This document shows positions 33,098 to 40,729 of a stretch of 46,944 bases of DNA, in pieces. The notes under the pieces are model-generated. The model was not told where the DNA came from. It was given only the letters and a program-made list of their open reading frames with translations, and did not search any database. A program made the translations under genes and the position numbers. The stretch is from Candidatus Adiutrix sp. (lineage in GTDB: Bacteria; Desulfobacterota; Desulfarculia; Adiutricales; Adiutricaceae). The stretch covers positions 1 to 46,944 of the forward strand of contig JAISJK010000084.1 in the NCBI GenBank assembly GCA_031261565.1, read 5' to 3'. Position 1 is the first letter of the stretch; every line of letters begins with the position of its first letter.

Positions 33098-33124
33098 ATT
33101 ACAGTAATAATAAAAAGAAGTCAA
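33098..33124 (-). promoter_or_regulatory. Possible promoter and Fur-like operator of the hutW operon
   Basis: On the minus strand TTGACT (33119-33124) and TGTAAT (33098-33103) each match consensus at 5/6, but are only 15 nt apart. A 15-bp stretch at 33089-33103 (TGTAATTAAGAATCA) matches a 7-1-7 Fur-type box at about 9 of 14 positions. Iron control would make sense but is weakly supported. Confidence 0.3.
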
Positions 33125-33217
33125 GGCTTTTTTTCAGACGGCACCGGAGTCTGGCCGCCGCCAGTTCTTGACATTCACCCGAGACGATAGTAACTTAAGG
33201 CAGAAAGATTATTGCCC

Positions 33218-33298
33218 ATGGCTATTAATTCTTCTGGTCGGCCGGCCCTCCGGCCGGCTTTCTGGAAACATATTAAACCTGGAGGATTGCCAAGATGA
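33218..33298 (+). pseudogene. Internally deleted second copy of waaY (26 codons)
   Basis: It reads MAINSSGRPALRPAF, then directly KHIKPGGLPR and a stop. That is the first 15 and last 10 residues of waaY at 22996-23751, with the whole kinase core missing. The junction falls at a shared GAAA, and the reading frame is kept. The GGAGG site and ATGA overlap with pepQ remain, so it may act as a tiny leader for pepQ translation. No kinase activity is possible. Confidence 0.85.
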
Positions 33299-33365
33299 GC
33301 GCCCTATCCAGCCCGGAGGCCGGCCGGCTGGCCCGGTTGCGCCGGTTGATGAGCGGGGCAGGGGT
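33266..33365 (+). repeat. Right 100-bp direct repeat (waaY end / pepQ start)
   Basis: Counterpart of 23719-23818, with 98 of 100 positions identical and in the same orientation. This copy leads into the complete pepQ. Confidence 0.92.
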
Positions 33366-34401
33366 GACGGCCGCGCTGGTCACCTCCCCGGCCAACCGCC
33401 GCTATTACTCCGGCTTCACCGCCGGGGATGTCCTGATCAACGAATCCAGCGGCGCTCTCCTGATCACCCGCCGTAGCCAGTATCTCCTGACTGACTCGCG
33501 CTACACCGAGGCGGCCAAAGATGAGGCCCCCCTCTTTAAAGTGCTGGAATACCGGCGCGGGCTGGCCCGGGAGCTGGTCGGGCTGAAAACCCTGGGGCCC
33601 ACCGTCCGCCTCTATTTTGAGGCCGAGTTTTTGAGCGCCTCCCAGTTGTTCCGGCTACAGGAGACCCTGGGGCCGGGGCGGCTGGCACCGTTGCCCATCA
33701 ACATTGACGCGCCCCGGGCCGCCAAGTCGCCGGAGGAAATCAGGCTGGTGAGCAAGGCCCTGGCCATCACCGAGGCGGCCGTGGCCGCCCTCTTTGAAAA
33801 AATGGCCCCGGGCCTGACCGAGCGCGAGGCCGCCTTTTTTTTGGAAGCCGAGTTTCGCCGCCTGGGGGCGGAAGGCCCCAGCTTTGACACCATCGTCGCT
33901 TCCGGCCCCAACGCGGCCCTGCCCCACGCCAGCCCCGGCCGACGGAAAATGCGGGCCGGGGAAATGGTCATCGTCGATTGCGGCGCCCGCTACCGGGGCT
34001 ACTGCGCCGACATTACCCGCACCAAAATCCTGGGGCGACCCAAGGCCTGGCAGCGGGAAATTTACGCCCTTGTCCGGCAGGCCCAGTTAAGGGCCATCGA
34101 GGCCATTGCCCCCGGAGTCAAGGCCAGCGATGTGGATAAGGCGGCTAGAGAGCATATCGCCCGCAGCGGCTACGGCCAGTTTTTCGGCCACGGTCTGGGG
34201 CACGGAGTGGGCCTGGCCATTCACGAGGCCCCCTCCCTTTCAGCCCGCAATACCGGCCCTTTGAGCGCCGGCAATATTGTCACGGTCGAGCCGGGCATCT
34301 ACCTGCCCGGCCGGGGGGGGGTGCGGCTGGAGCAGCTGGTGCTGGTCACCGAGCGCGGCCGCCGCCTTTTGAACCGCAATACTGATTTTTACGAATTCTA
34401 A
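33295..34401 (+). CDS. pepQ: M24 Xaa-Pro peptidase
   Basis: 368 aa. The N-terminal creatinase-like domain (about 1-130) is followed by a pita-bread metallopeptidase. Metal ligands are visible as the Asp in VDCGARYRG, the Asp in CADITRTK, the His in FFGHGLGHGVG, the Glu in TVEPGIYL and the Glu in VRLEQLVLVT. It cleaves a peptide bond next to proline in the cytoplasm. Length and domain order fit both Xaa-Pro dipeptidase (PepQ) and aminopeptidase (PepP-like). GGAGG lies 9 nt before the ATG. Its original partner was probably waaY, now reduced to 26 codons here. Confidence 0.9.
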   Translation: MSALSSPEAGRLARLRRLMSGAGVTAALVTSPANRRYYSGFTAGDVLINESSGALLITRRSQYLLTDSRYTEAAKDEAPLFKVLEYRRGLARELVGLKTLGPTVRLYFEAEFLSASQLFRLQETLGPGRLAPLPINIDAPRAAKSPEEIRLVSKALAITEAAVAALFEKMAPGLTEREAAFFLEAEFRRLGAEGPSFDTIVASGPNAALPHASPGRRKMRAGEMVIVDCGARYRGYCADITRTKILGRPKAWQREIYALVRQAQLRAIEAIAPGVKASDVDKAAREHIARSGYGQFFGHGLGHGVGLAIHEAPSLSARNTGPLSAGNIVTVEPGIYLPGRGGVRLEQLVLVTERGRRLLNRNTDFYEF

Positions 34402-34417
34402 AATAAAATCTTTTGTA

Positions 34418-34445
34418 TTAAGATCGCATCATCTTGTGGTATATT
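34418..34445 (+). promoter_or_regulatory. Possible sigma-70-type promoter for the flagellar operon
   Basis: TTAAGA (34418-34423, 4/6) and TATATT (34440-34445, 5/6) are 16 nt apart in the 223-bp gap before motA; TATTAT at 34442-34447 is an alternative -10. The rest of the gap is GC-rich leader, and I see no convincing sigma-54 site in it. Confidence 0.35.
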
Positions 34446-34624
34446 ATAAGACTTGAGGCAGGTCTGGCGGTCGCCTTGGCCCAAACCGGCTGACGGGCCG
34501 GAGCGGTTGCCGGAGCGGCTGTCTGAGCGGGGTGAAACCGGCATTATTATTGCTATTACTATCCGCCAGCCGCGCCAGTTGGCGGCCGCCCCTATCGGCC
34601 ATTCCTCATCTTAGGTGAACCGCG

Positions 34625-35389
34625 ATGGATATTGCGACCATTATCGGCATATTTTCCTGTATCGGGCTTTTGGTCATCTCCATGACCATGGGGGTCGGGC
34701 TGTCGGCTTTCTATGACCTGCCTTCCATTCTCCTGGTCTGCGGCGGCACGGCCTGCGCCACCATGATCAACTATCCCCTGCGCGACTGCCTCAATTCCCT
34801 CTCGGTTCTGAAAAACGCCTTTGTCACCCAGCCCATCACCATCGGCGAAATCATCGCCGGCTTTACCACCTTTTCGGCCAAAGCCCGCAAGGAGGGCCTG
34901 CTGTCCCTGGAGCAGAACATTAAAGAGCTGGACGAGCCCTTTTTGAAACAGGGCCTGCAACTGACGGTTGACGGCCTGGAGCCCCAGGCCATCACCGAGA
35001 TACTGGAAACCGAAATATCTTTTCAGGAGTCGCGGCACCGCCTGGGGGCCGACATTTTTCAGACCATGGGCAATTTCGCCCCGGCTTTCGGCATGATCGG
35101 CACCTTAATCGGGCTCATCGCCATGCTCCGCTCCCTGGACGACCCGTCCAGCATCGGCCCCTCCATGTCCCTGGCTCTGGTCACCACTTTTTACGGCTCC
35201 ATCCTCTCCAACATGGTTTTTGTGCCCATCGCCGGCAAATTGCGGGCCCGCTCCCAGGCCGAGATCATGACCAAGGAGCTCATTGTCCAGGGCATCCTCT
35301 CTTTGTGCCGGGGCGACAACCCCCGCATCATTGAGCAGAAGCTCCACGCTTTCCTGCCCCCTGCGGCCCGCATCTCCGTTTTCAGGTGA
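34625..35389 (+). CDS. motA: Flagellar stator protein MotA
   Basis: 254 aa inner-membrane protein with four membrane helices; with MotB it forms the ion channel that turns the flagellum. The first two helices (IATIIGIFSCIGLLVISMTM and LPSILLVCGGTACATMI), the cytoplasmic loop (about 55-145), and the last pair (FGMIGTLIGLIAML, ALVTTFYGSILSNMVFVPIA) match MotA. It starts the stator-switch-export operon. Its stop overlaps the following start (GTGATG). Confidence 0.93.
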   Translation: MDIATIIGIFSCIGLLVISMTMGVGLSAFYDLPSILLVCGGTACATMINYPLRDCLNSLSVLKNAFVTQPITIGEIIAGFTTFSAKARKEGLLSLEQNIKELDEPFLKQGLQLTVDGLEPQAITEILETEISFQESRHRLGADIFQTMGNFAPAFGMIGTLIGLIAMLRSLDDPSSIGPSMSLALVTTFYGSILSNMVFVPIAGKLRARSQAEIMTKELIVQGILSLCRGDNPRIIEQKLHAFLPPAARISVFR

Positions 35390-36213
35390 TGGTTGTGAGC
35401 AGACTCAGGCGCCTGACCACAGAGGCCGGCCAGGAAAGCGGCGACCGGGCCATGCTGCTGTATACCACCCTGATGCTCATTTTAGTGAGCTTCTTTGTGG
35501 TTTTGATGAGCCGGGCCAATTTTGACGAGACCAAATACGCCTCCGCCGTGAAGTCGCTGCATAAGAGTTTCGGCTACCTGCCCGGAGGCCGGGTGGCCAC
35601 CGGCGCGGAGGAGGGTCTGCCGGATCAGAGCCGGGGCTTTGACCAGGGCGGGCAGCTGGTGTTGCCGGACATGGAGATGTCTCAGATCCGGGCCCTTTTG
35701 GCCCCGGCCGTCCTGACCCGCGAAGTCAGCATCATCCATACTCAAAACAAGCGCATTATCTCCCTTTCGGCCGGGCTGGTCTTCAATTTTGACTCCGCCG
35801 ACATCAAGCCGGAAATGGCTGAGATACTCTCATCTTTCGCGGCCATAGTGGCCGACAGCCCGGTGACCGTGGCCATTGAGGCCCACACTGACAACCGCCC
35901 CCCCCAGACCAGCGGAGTGGGCGATAACTGGGATATTTCCGGCCGCCGGGCCCTGGCCGTGCTGGCCTACCTGACCGGGCCCGGCGGGCTGGCCCCGGAG
36001 CGCTTGACCGCTTTCGGCTACGCCGGCGCCAAACCTCTCCACTCCAACCTGACCCCCGCGGGCCGGGCTAAAAACAACCGGGTGGATCTGACCCTGGATT
36101 TCTCCCGGGCCCGGGCCAGGGATTTGGCCCGGATGGCCGAGAAAGCCACGACTTACGAATTCAGCGGCTTTGATTTTCTTTTGCCGGGCCGGGGCGGAGA
36201 GGGCCGGCCATGA
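35389..36213 (+). CDS. MotB-like OmpA-domain protein lacking the ion-binding Asp
   Basis: 274 aa. One N-terminal helix (LLYTTLMLILVSFFVVLMS) is followed by a linker and a C-terminal OmpA/MotB peptidoglycan-binding domain (about 120-250: LVFNFDSADIKPEM, VAIEAHTDNR, ERLTAFGYAG). Aligned with the next gene, the residue that carries protons in MotB (Asp of FAD) is Thr27 here (YTT). It therefore cannot conduct ions like ordinary MotB. It may be a wall anchor or regulator of the stator. Tandem OmpA/MotB genes after motA are also known in Desulfovibrio-type bacteria. Start ATG 35389; a GTG at 35386 is possible. Confidence 0.85.
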   Translation: MVVSRLRRLTTEAGQESGDRAMLLYTTLMLILVSFFVVLMSRANFDETKYASAVKSLHKSFGYLPGGRVATGAEEGLPDQSRGFDQGGQLVLPDMEMSQIRALLAPAVLTREVSIIHTQNKRIISLSAGLVFNFDSADIKPEMAEILSSFAAIVADSPVTVAIEAHTDNRPPQTSGVGDNWDISGRRALAVLAYLTGPGGLAPERLTAFGYAGAKPLHSNLTPAGRAKNNRVDLTLDFSRARARDLARMAEKATTYEFSGFDFLLPGRGGEGRP

Positions 36214-37040
36214 GCGCCGAAGCCGTAGTCAGCCCGGGCGAGGCCCCGGTGCTGGAGACCAAAGCCCGCCCCCCCCGGAGGAGCAGCCCGCCCCCCCCGG
36301 CCCCGGCCACCTGGCTGACTTCTTTCGCCGATATGGTGACGCTGCTCCTGACTTTTCTGGTGCTGATCATCTCCATCACCACCATGGATCCGCGCAATGA
36401 CCTCCTGCTGTCGGAGGGCGAGCTGACCAGGCGGGAGGATCAACTCCAGACCGGCGACGGCCTGCTCCTCTATTCCGACTGGGGGATGCTGGCCCCGGTT
36501 ATTGAGCTGGCTGAAAACCTGGATCGGCTGCCGGAGGAGGTCATGTTTGACCAAAAGGAGATCAAAGACGCCATCTTTCAGCTTGACCCGGCCAAAACCC
36601 CTGATTTCGGGCAACTGGCGGCGGCGGCGGACGAGGGCCTGACCATCTTCAAAGACAATCGGGGTCTGGTGGTGCAATGGGATCGAAGTCTCCTCTTCCC
36701 CGAGGGCGACACCCGGCTGTTTGACGCCAACCTGGCTCTTTTGCAAAAACTGGCCGTTTTTTTGAACAGTTTAAATCTGCCCCTGAGCATTGAGGGCCAC
36801 ACCGACCCTAGCTCAGCTCTGGAGGGCGGCCTGGAGCCGGCCGCCTACGATTTGTCGTTCAGGCGGGCCAAGGCGGTCATGGAGTATCTGGTCTCCCTGG
36901 GCCTGGCTGAAAACCGCTTTCGTCTGGCCGGCCACGGCGGGAGCCACCCCCGCACCACCGACCCGGATCTGGCTTTTGAAAACAGCCGTCTGGAAATAAT
37001 TATTTACCAACCTGAACCAAGCTCGCTGATCGGGCGCTAA
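36210..37040 (+). CDS. motB: Flagellar stator protein MotB
   Basis: 276 aa. A Pro/Arg-rich cytoplasmic start precedes WLTSFADMVTLLLTFLVLII; Asp41 is the ion-carrying residue of the stator. The plug/linker region covers about 60-150. The OmpA-like domain (about 150-270) has SLLFPEGDTRL, LPLSIEGHTD and ENRFRLAGHGG and binds peptidoglycan. The ATG overlaps the previous stop (ATGA). With MotA it forms the working channel; the preceding paralogue is a likely third component. Confidence 0.92.
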   Translation: MSAEAVVSPGEAPVLETKARPPRRSSPPPPAPATWLTSFADMVTLLLTFLVLIISITTMDPRNDLLLSEGELTRREDQLQTGDGLLLYSDWGMLAPVIELAENLDRLPEEVMFDQKEIKDAIFQLDPAKTPDFGQLAAAADEGLTIFKDNRGLVVQWDRSLLFPEGDTRLFDANLALLQKLAVFLNSLNLPLSIEGHTDPSSALEGGLEPAAYDLSFRRAKAVMEYLVSLGLAENRFRLAGHGGSHPRTTDPDLAFENSRLEIIIYQPEPSSLIGR

Positions 37041-37067
37041 ATCAGCCACCAAGAGAGGAACAGACCC

Positions 37068-37718
37068 ATGGCCAAGAAAGAGAAAGCTCCGGCGCCGCCG
37101 GAGGAAACGAATAAAAGTGAAGCCAGGGCCCTGGAGGCCCCGGCTGCGGCCCCCAGAGCCAATAATAAAAAACTGATCATCATCGCCCTGGCCGCCATGC
37201 TGGCGGGGGTGGCCATCTCTTTCGCCGCCTTTAAATTGTTTAGCCCGGCCCCGCCCCCCCCAGCCGCGCCGGAAGAGGCGGCCAGCCATGAGGCCGACGG
37301 CGAGAAACCTATTGAGGCCCCCCACCGGTCGGCCAGTTCCGGGGAAGAGGCGGCCCCGCCCTCAGGCGGCCACGGCGGCGGCCACGACAGCGGCGGCGAA
37401 GGCGAAGCCCCGGTGGCCACCGGGCCCCAGAATATCGAGTTCAAGCCCTTTATCGCCAACCTGAGCGACGGCAAGAAATTTTTAAAGCTGACCATGAGCG
37501 TGGAGGCCGAGAACCAGGCTCTGGCCGATGAAATCAACGCCAAAATTCCCCAGTTCCGCGACATCATCCTCATGCTGCTCTCCAGCCTGGCCTACGATGA
37601 TATCGCCACCATGGACGGTAAAATAAGGCTGCGCAACCAGATGCTCAACCGCATCAACACTCAGCTCACTTCGGGCAAGGTCAAGAATATCTATTTTTCG
37701 GAATTTGTGGTGCAATAA
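37068..37718 (+). CDS. fliL: Flagellar basal body-associated protein FliL
   Basis: 216 aa. A charged N-terminus, one membrane helix (KKLIIIALAAMLAGVAISFAA), then a long low-complexity periplasmic linker rich in Pro, Ala, Glu, Gly and His (about 70-120), and the FliL domain (FKPFIANLSDGKKFLKLTMS, FRDIILMLLSSLAYDDIATM, YFSEFVVQ). FliL surrounds and supports the stator. The linker makes it longer than the usual 150-180 residues. It follows motB by 27 nt, with GAGAGGA before the start. Confidence 0.9.
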   Translation: MAKKEKAPAPPEETNKSEARALEAPAAAPRANNKKLIIIALAAMLAGVAISFAAFKLFSPAPPPPAAPEEAASHEADGEKPIEAPHRSASSGEEAAPPSGGHGGGHDSGGEGEAPVATGPQNIEFKPFIANLSDGKKFLKLTMSVEAENQALADEINAKIPQFRDIILMLLSSLAYDDIATMDGKIRLRNQMLNRINTQLTSGKVKNIYFSEFVVQ

Positions 37719-37736
37719 ACCCTTTTTGAGGTGGCC

Positions 37737-38726
37737 ATGGCCAAAATACTGACCCAGGGCGAGATCGACGCTCTTCTCAAAGGCATGGGCGGCGGCGAGG
37801 TGGAAACCGAGACGGATAACGCCGCCGACGCCGAGGGCATAACCCCTTATGACCTGACCAGCCAGGATCGCATTATCCGGGGGCGGATGCCCACTCTGGA
37901 AATCATCAACGACCGCTTCGCCCGCTTTTTTCGCCAGACCATGTCCACCGCTTTGCGAAAAGTTATTGATATTTCGGCATTTTCCATAGATATGATCAAA
38001 TTTGGCGAGTTTATGCGGGCTCTGCCGGTGCCCACCAGCCTGCATATTTTCAAGGCTGAGCCCCTGCGCGGGCACGCCGTCATGGTCATTGAGACCAAAC
38101 TGGTCTTTAACCTGGTGGACAGCTTTTTCGGGGGTAGCGGCCGGGGCTACATCAAGGTGGAGGGCCGGGACTTTACGCCCATTGAGTCGCGCCTGATCGC
38201 CAAAATCATCAAGATGGCCCTGGCCGACCTGGAAAAAGCCTGGAATCCGGTTCACCCTCTGACCCTCAGCTATGTGCGGGGGGAGACCAACCCCCAGTTC
38301 GCCTCGGTGGTGGCCCCCACTGAAGTGGTCATTGTCATCAAATTCGAGGTGGAGCTGGAGCAGACCGTGGGGACGCTGATCATCTGCCTGCCCTACTCCA
38401 CCATTGAGCCCATCCGCTCCAAGCTCTACGCCGGCTTTCAGAGCGACCAGCTGGAAGTGGACACGGCCTGGATCAACCGGTTCATTGAGCGCGTCCGGGA
38501 GGCCGAGGTCAATCTGCTGGTGGAGCTGGGCCGCACCATGGTCACCGGCGAAGACGTCATGAATCTGGCCATTGGCGATGTCATCATGCTCAAGCACGAT
38601 GTGCGGGCGCCGCTGGACGTCAAGGTGGAGGGCGTCCCCAAATTCAAGGTTTTCATGGGTTCCTCCCGGGGTCAGAAAGCCGTCCGGGTGGTGTCGGACA
38701 TCACCCCCAAAGTCTGGGAAGAATAA
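37737..38726 (+). CDS. fliM: Flagellar motor switch protein FliM
   Basis: 329 aa. The N-terminal ILTQGEIDALLKGM is the CheY-P-binding motif. The middle domain (about 40-230) and the C-terminal SpoA domain (about 250-325: DVIMLKHDVRAPLDVKVEGVP) match FliM of the C-ring. I chose ATG 37737 rather than the GTG at 37731, since GAGG lies at suitable distance. It is followed by fliN after 23 nt. Confidence 0.94.
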   Translation: MAKILTQGEIDALLKGMGGGEVETETDNAADAEGITPYDLTSQDRIIRGRMPTLEIINDRFARFFRQTMSTALRKVIDISAFSIDMIKFGEFMRALPVPTSLHIFKAEPLRGHAVMVIETKLVFNLVDSFFGGSGRGYIKVEGRDFTPIESRLIAKIIKMALADLEKAWNPVHPLTLSYVRGETNPQFASVVAPTEVVIVIKFEVELEQTVGTLIICLPYSTIEPIRSKLYAGFQSDQLEVDTAWINRFIERVREAEVNLLVELGRTMVTGEDVMNLAIGDVIMLKHDVRAPLDVKVEGVPKFKVFMGSSRGQKAVRVVSDITPKVWEE

Positions 38727-38749
38727 ATTTAAGATAATCGGAGCAAGCT

Positions 38750-39187
38750 ATGGCAGATACCCCCCCCATTTCTCAAACTGATCTCGATAAACTCATGAGC
38801 GATGACGACGGCCTGGAGCAGGACTGGGGCGATCCCGGGCCGGCCATGCCCCCGCCGGGGGCCGAGCCGGGCGAGGGGCCGGGCCACTTCGGGCCGCCGC
38901 CCGGCACCGCCGCCGGAGAGGGCGCTTCCCGCCCCCTGGATTTCATCCTGGATATCCCCCTCGAAATTTCAGTGGAGCTGGGCCGGGCCCGCATGGTCAT
39001 CAATGACCTCCTGCAGCTCGGCCAGGGCTCGGTCATTGAGCTTTCCAAACTAGCCGGCGAGCCCCTCGAAATATTCGTCAACGGCAAACTGGTGGCCCGG
39101 GGCGAAGTGGTGGTGGTCAATGAAAAATTCGGCGTCCGGGTCACGGATATCGTCAGCCCCATGGAACGGGTCAAAAGCCTGAGTTAG
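38750..39187 (+). CDS. fliN: Flagellar motor switch protein FliN
   Basis: 145 aa. The first 60 residues are acidic then Pro/Gly-rich. The SpoA domain follows ([55 protein letters not shown]), which forms the base of the C-ring with FliM. The variable N-terminus is common in longer FliN forms. Located between fliM and fliO. Confidence 0.94.
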   Translation: MADTPPISQTDLDKLMSDDDGLEQDWGDPGPAMPPPGAEPGEGPGHFGPPPGTAAGEGASRPLDFILDIPLEISVELGRARMVINDLLQLGQGSVIELSKLAGEPLEIFVNGKLVARGEVVVVNEKFGVRVTDIVSPMERVKSLS

Positions 39188-39199
39188 GATCATAAACCA

Positions 39200-39586
39200 A
39201 TGACAACAATAGCGCCGGTGGCAGCCAATAGCTGGGATCTGCTCATGGCCCTGGGGGCTTTTATCCTGGTTCTGATCATCCTGGTTCTGGCCCTGAAAGG
39301 CCTGGGCCGCCTGAGCCGTTTCAAGGGAGCCAAAGGCCGCCAGCCTGTTTTTGAGCTGCGCGGCATTCAGCCCCTGGATAACCGGAAATACCTGGCCGCA
39401 GTGGAGGTGGAGGGCCGCTTCCTGGTTCTGGGCGTCACCCCTGACCGCATCACTCCGCTGGCCCACTGGTTTATCGACGACGGGGACAGCGGCCAGCCGG
39501 GCCAGGATTTCAAGCTGCCCGTAGCCGAGGAGGACGACTCGCCTCTCGACATCAGCGTGGCCGACCTGGGCCGGGACATTAAATGA
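39200..39586 (+). CDS. fliO: Flagellar biosynthetic protein FliO
   Basis: 128 aa. One membrane helix (LLMALGAFILVLIILVLALKGL) is followed by a small cytoplasmic domain with ELRGIQPLDNRKYLAAVEVEGRFLVLGVTPDRI, the FliO pattern. FliO helps assemble the FliPQR export gate. The sequence is poorly conserved, so position between fliN and fliP is part of the evidence. Its stop overlaps the fliP start (ATGA). Confidence 0.9.
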   Translation: MTTIAPVAANSWDLLMALGAFILVLIILVLALKGLGRLSRFKGAKGRQPVFELRGIQPLDNRKYLAAVEVEGRFLVLGVTPDRITPLAHWFIDDGDSGQPGQDFKLPVAEEDDSPLDISVADLGRDIK

Positions 39587-40395
39587 GGGCATTGCCCCCC
39601 AGGGGCCGCCTGGCGGTTCTAGCGGCTGTCATCTTGGGCCTGGGGCTGGCCTGGGCCGGCCCGGCCCTGGCCCAGGGGGCCGGGCCCATCGCCATACCCA
39701 CGGTCAACATCACCCTGGATCAGACTGACGACCCCGAACGCATCGCCACGGTCATCAACATCCTCTTTATCATGACCGTGCTGACCCTGGCCCCTTCCAT
39801 CCTGATCCTGATGACTTCTTTCGTCCGCATTGTGGTGGTTTTCTCCTTTCTCAAGCAGGGGATGGGCACCCAGAATTCGCCCCCCAGCCAGGTGGTCATC
39901 GGCCTAGCCTTGTTTATGACCTTTTATGTGATGATGCCTGTCTTTAAAAATATCGAGGCCCGGGCTTTCAAGCCCTTTATGGCCAATGAAATCACCCAGG
40001 CCGCGGCCTTGGAGCGCACCCTGGCCCCTGTCCGCGAGTTTATGTTTCTCCAGACCCGGGAAAAGGATCTGGCCCTGTTCATGCAGCTGGCCGGCGAAGC
40101 TCGCCCGCTGAACAAGGCCGAGGTGCCCACCATGTCGCTGATCCCGGCCTTTGTCATCTCCGAGCTGAAAACGGCCTTCACCATCGGCTTTCTGCTCTAT
40201 ATTCCCTTTGTGGTCATTGACATGGTGGTGGCCTCGGTGCTCTTGTCCATGGGCATGATGATGCTGCCGCCGGTGATGATTTCCCTGCCCTTCAAACTCA
40301 TGCTGTTCGTCCTGGTGGACGGGTGGAATCTCATCGTCGGCTCCCTGGTGCGCAGTTTCGGGGATGTGGCCAACGCCGTGGCTGGAGTAAGCTAG
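39583..40395 (+). CDS. fliP: Flagellar export gate protein FliP
   Basis: 270 aa. A cleavable signal (about 1-30) is followed by IPTVNITLDQTDDPERIATV and four membrane segments. The family signature MTSFVRIVVVFSFLKQGMGT and the C-terminal VLVDGWNLIVGSLVRSF are clear. FliP forms the core of the export gate with FliQ and FliR in the inner membrane. Confidence 0.96.
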   Translation: MRALPPRGRLAVLAAVILGLGLAWAGPALAQGAGPIAIPTVNITLDQTDDPERIATVINILFIMTVLTLAPSILILMTSFVRIVVVFSFLKQGMGTQNSPPSQVVIGLALFMTFYVMMPVFKNIEARAFKPFMANEITQAAALERTLAPVREFMFLQTREKDLALFMQLAGEARPLNKAEVPTMSLIPAFVISELKTAFTIGFLLYIPFVVIDMVVASVLLSMGMMMLPPVMISLPFKLMLFVLVDGWNLIVGSLVRSFGDVANAVAGVS

Positions 40396-40409
40396 AGGAG
40401 GTCAGACAG

Positions 40410-40718
40410 ATGACGCCTGAATTCATCATAAATTACGGCCGCGAGGCCATGCAGATGGTGCTCCTGTTGTCGTTGCCCATGCTCGGCGTCGGCCTGATCA
40501 TTGGTCTGGCCATCAGCGTTTTTCAGGCCACCACCTCCATCCAGGAGATGACTCTCCAGTTCATCCCCAAGATTGTCTGCATCTCCCTGACCCTGGTGAT
40601 AGCCGGCCCCTGGATGCTGGAGGAGCTGCGCGACTTTACCATCAATGTTTTAACCAATTTCCCCGAGTGGGTTCGGGTCGGTGCCGGCATCGCCAACCCG
40701 GGGATGACCCAGCCGTGA
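40410..40718 (+). CDS. fliQ: Flagellar export gate protein FliQ
   Basis: 102 aa with two membrane hairpin helices (VLLLSLPMLGVGLIIGLAIS and IPKIVCISLTLVIAGPWML). The motif FQATTSIQEMTLQFIPKI is diagnostic. ATG 40410 has AGGAGG 8 nt upstream; the longer frame from 40323 lies inside fliP. Slightly longer than the usual 89 residues because of a C-terminal tail. Confidence 0.94.
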   Translation: MTPEFIINYGREAMQMVLLLSLPMLGVGLIIGLAISVFQATTSIQEMTLQFIPKIVCISLTLVIAGPWMLEELRDFTINVLTNFPEWVRVGAGIANPGMTQP

Positions 40719-40729
40719 CCGGGTAAATC

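Larger units (their letters stand above)
23967..33175. other. Inserted tetrapyrrole-uptake island inside a duplicated aroL-waaY-pepQ segment
   Basis: The left side is the broken end of the second aroL copy. The right side resumes with aroL-tail-like sequence (TAACTTAAGGCA at about 33191) and the start of a second waaY. Between them lie exbB-exbD-tonB and the convergent hutW operon. No integrase, transposase or tRNA gene is seen, and the exact edges are uncertain by some tens of bases. Confidence 0.6.

Noticed and set aside
23967-33175. Integrase, transposase or insertion sequence driving the island
   Set aside because: All frames in the region are explained by uptake genes or their shadows; no mobility gene or terminal inverted repeats were seen.
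32959-33217. Cobalamin or FMN riboswitch ahead of the hutW/receptor operon
   Set aside because: No B12-box-like or FMN-element sequence could be recognised in this 259-bp gap.
34402-34624. Sigma-54 promoter for the flagellar operon
   Set aside because: GG and GC with 10-nt spacing occur near 34459-34472, but the flanking consensus bases (TGGCAC and TTGC) are not matched.
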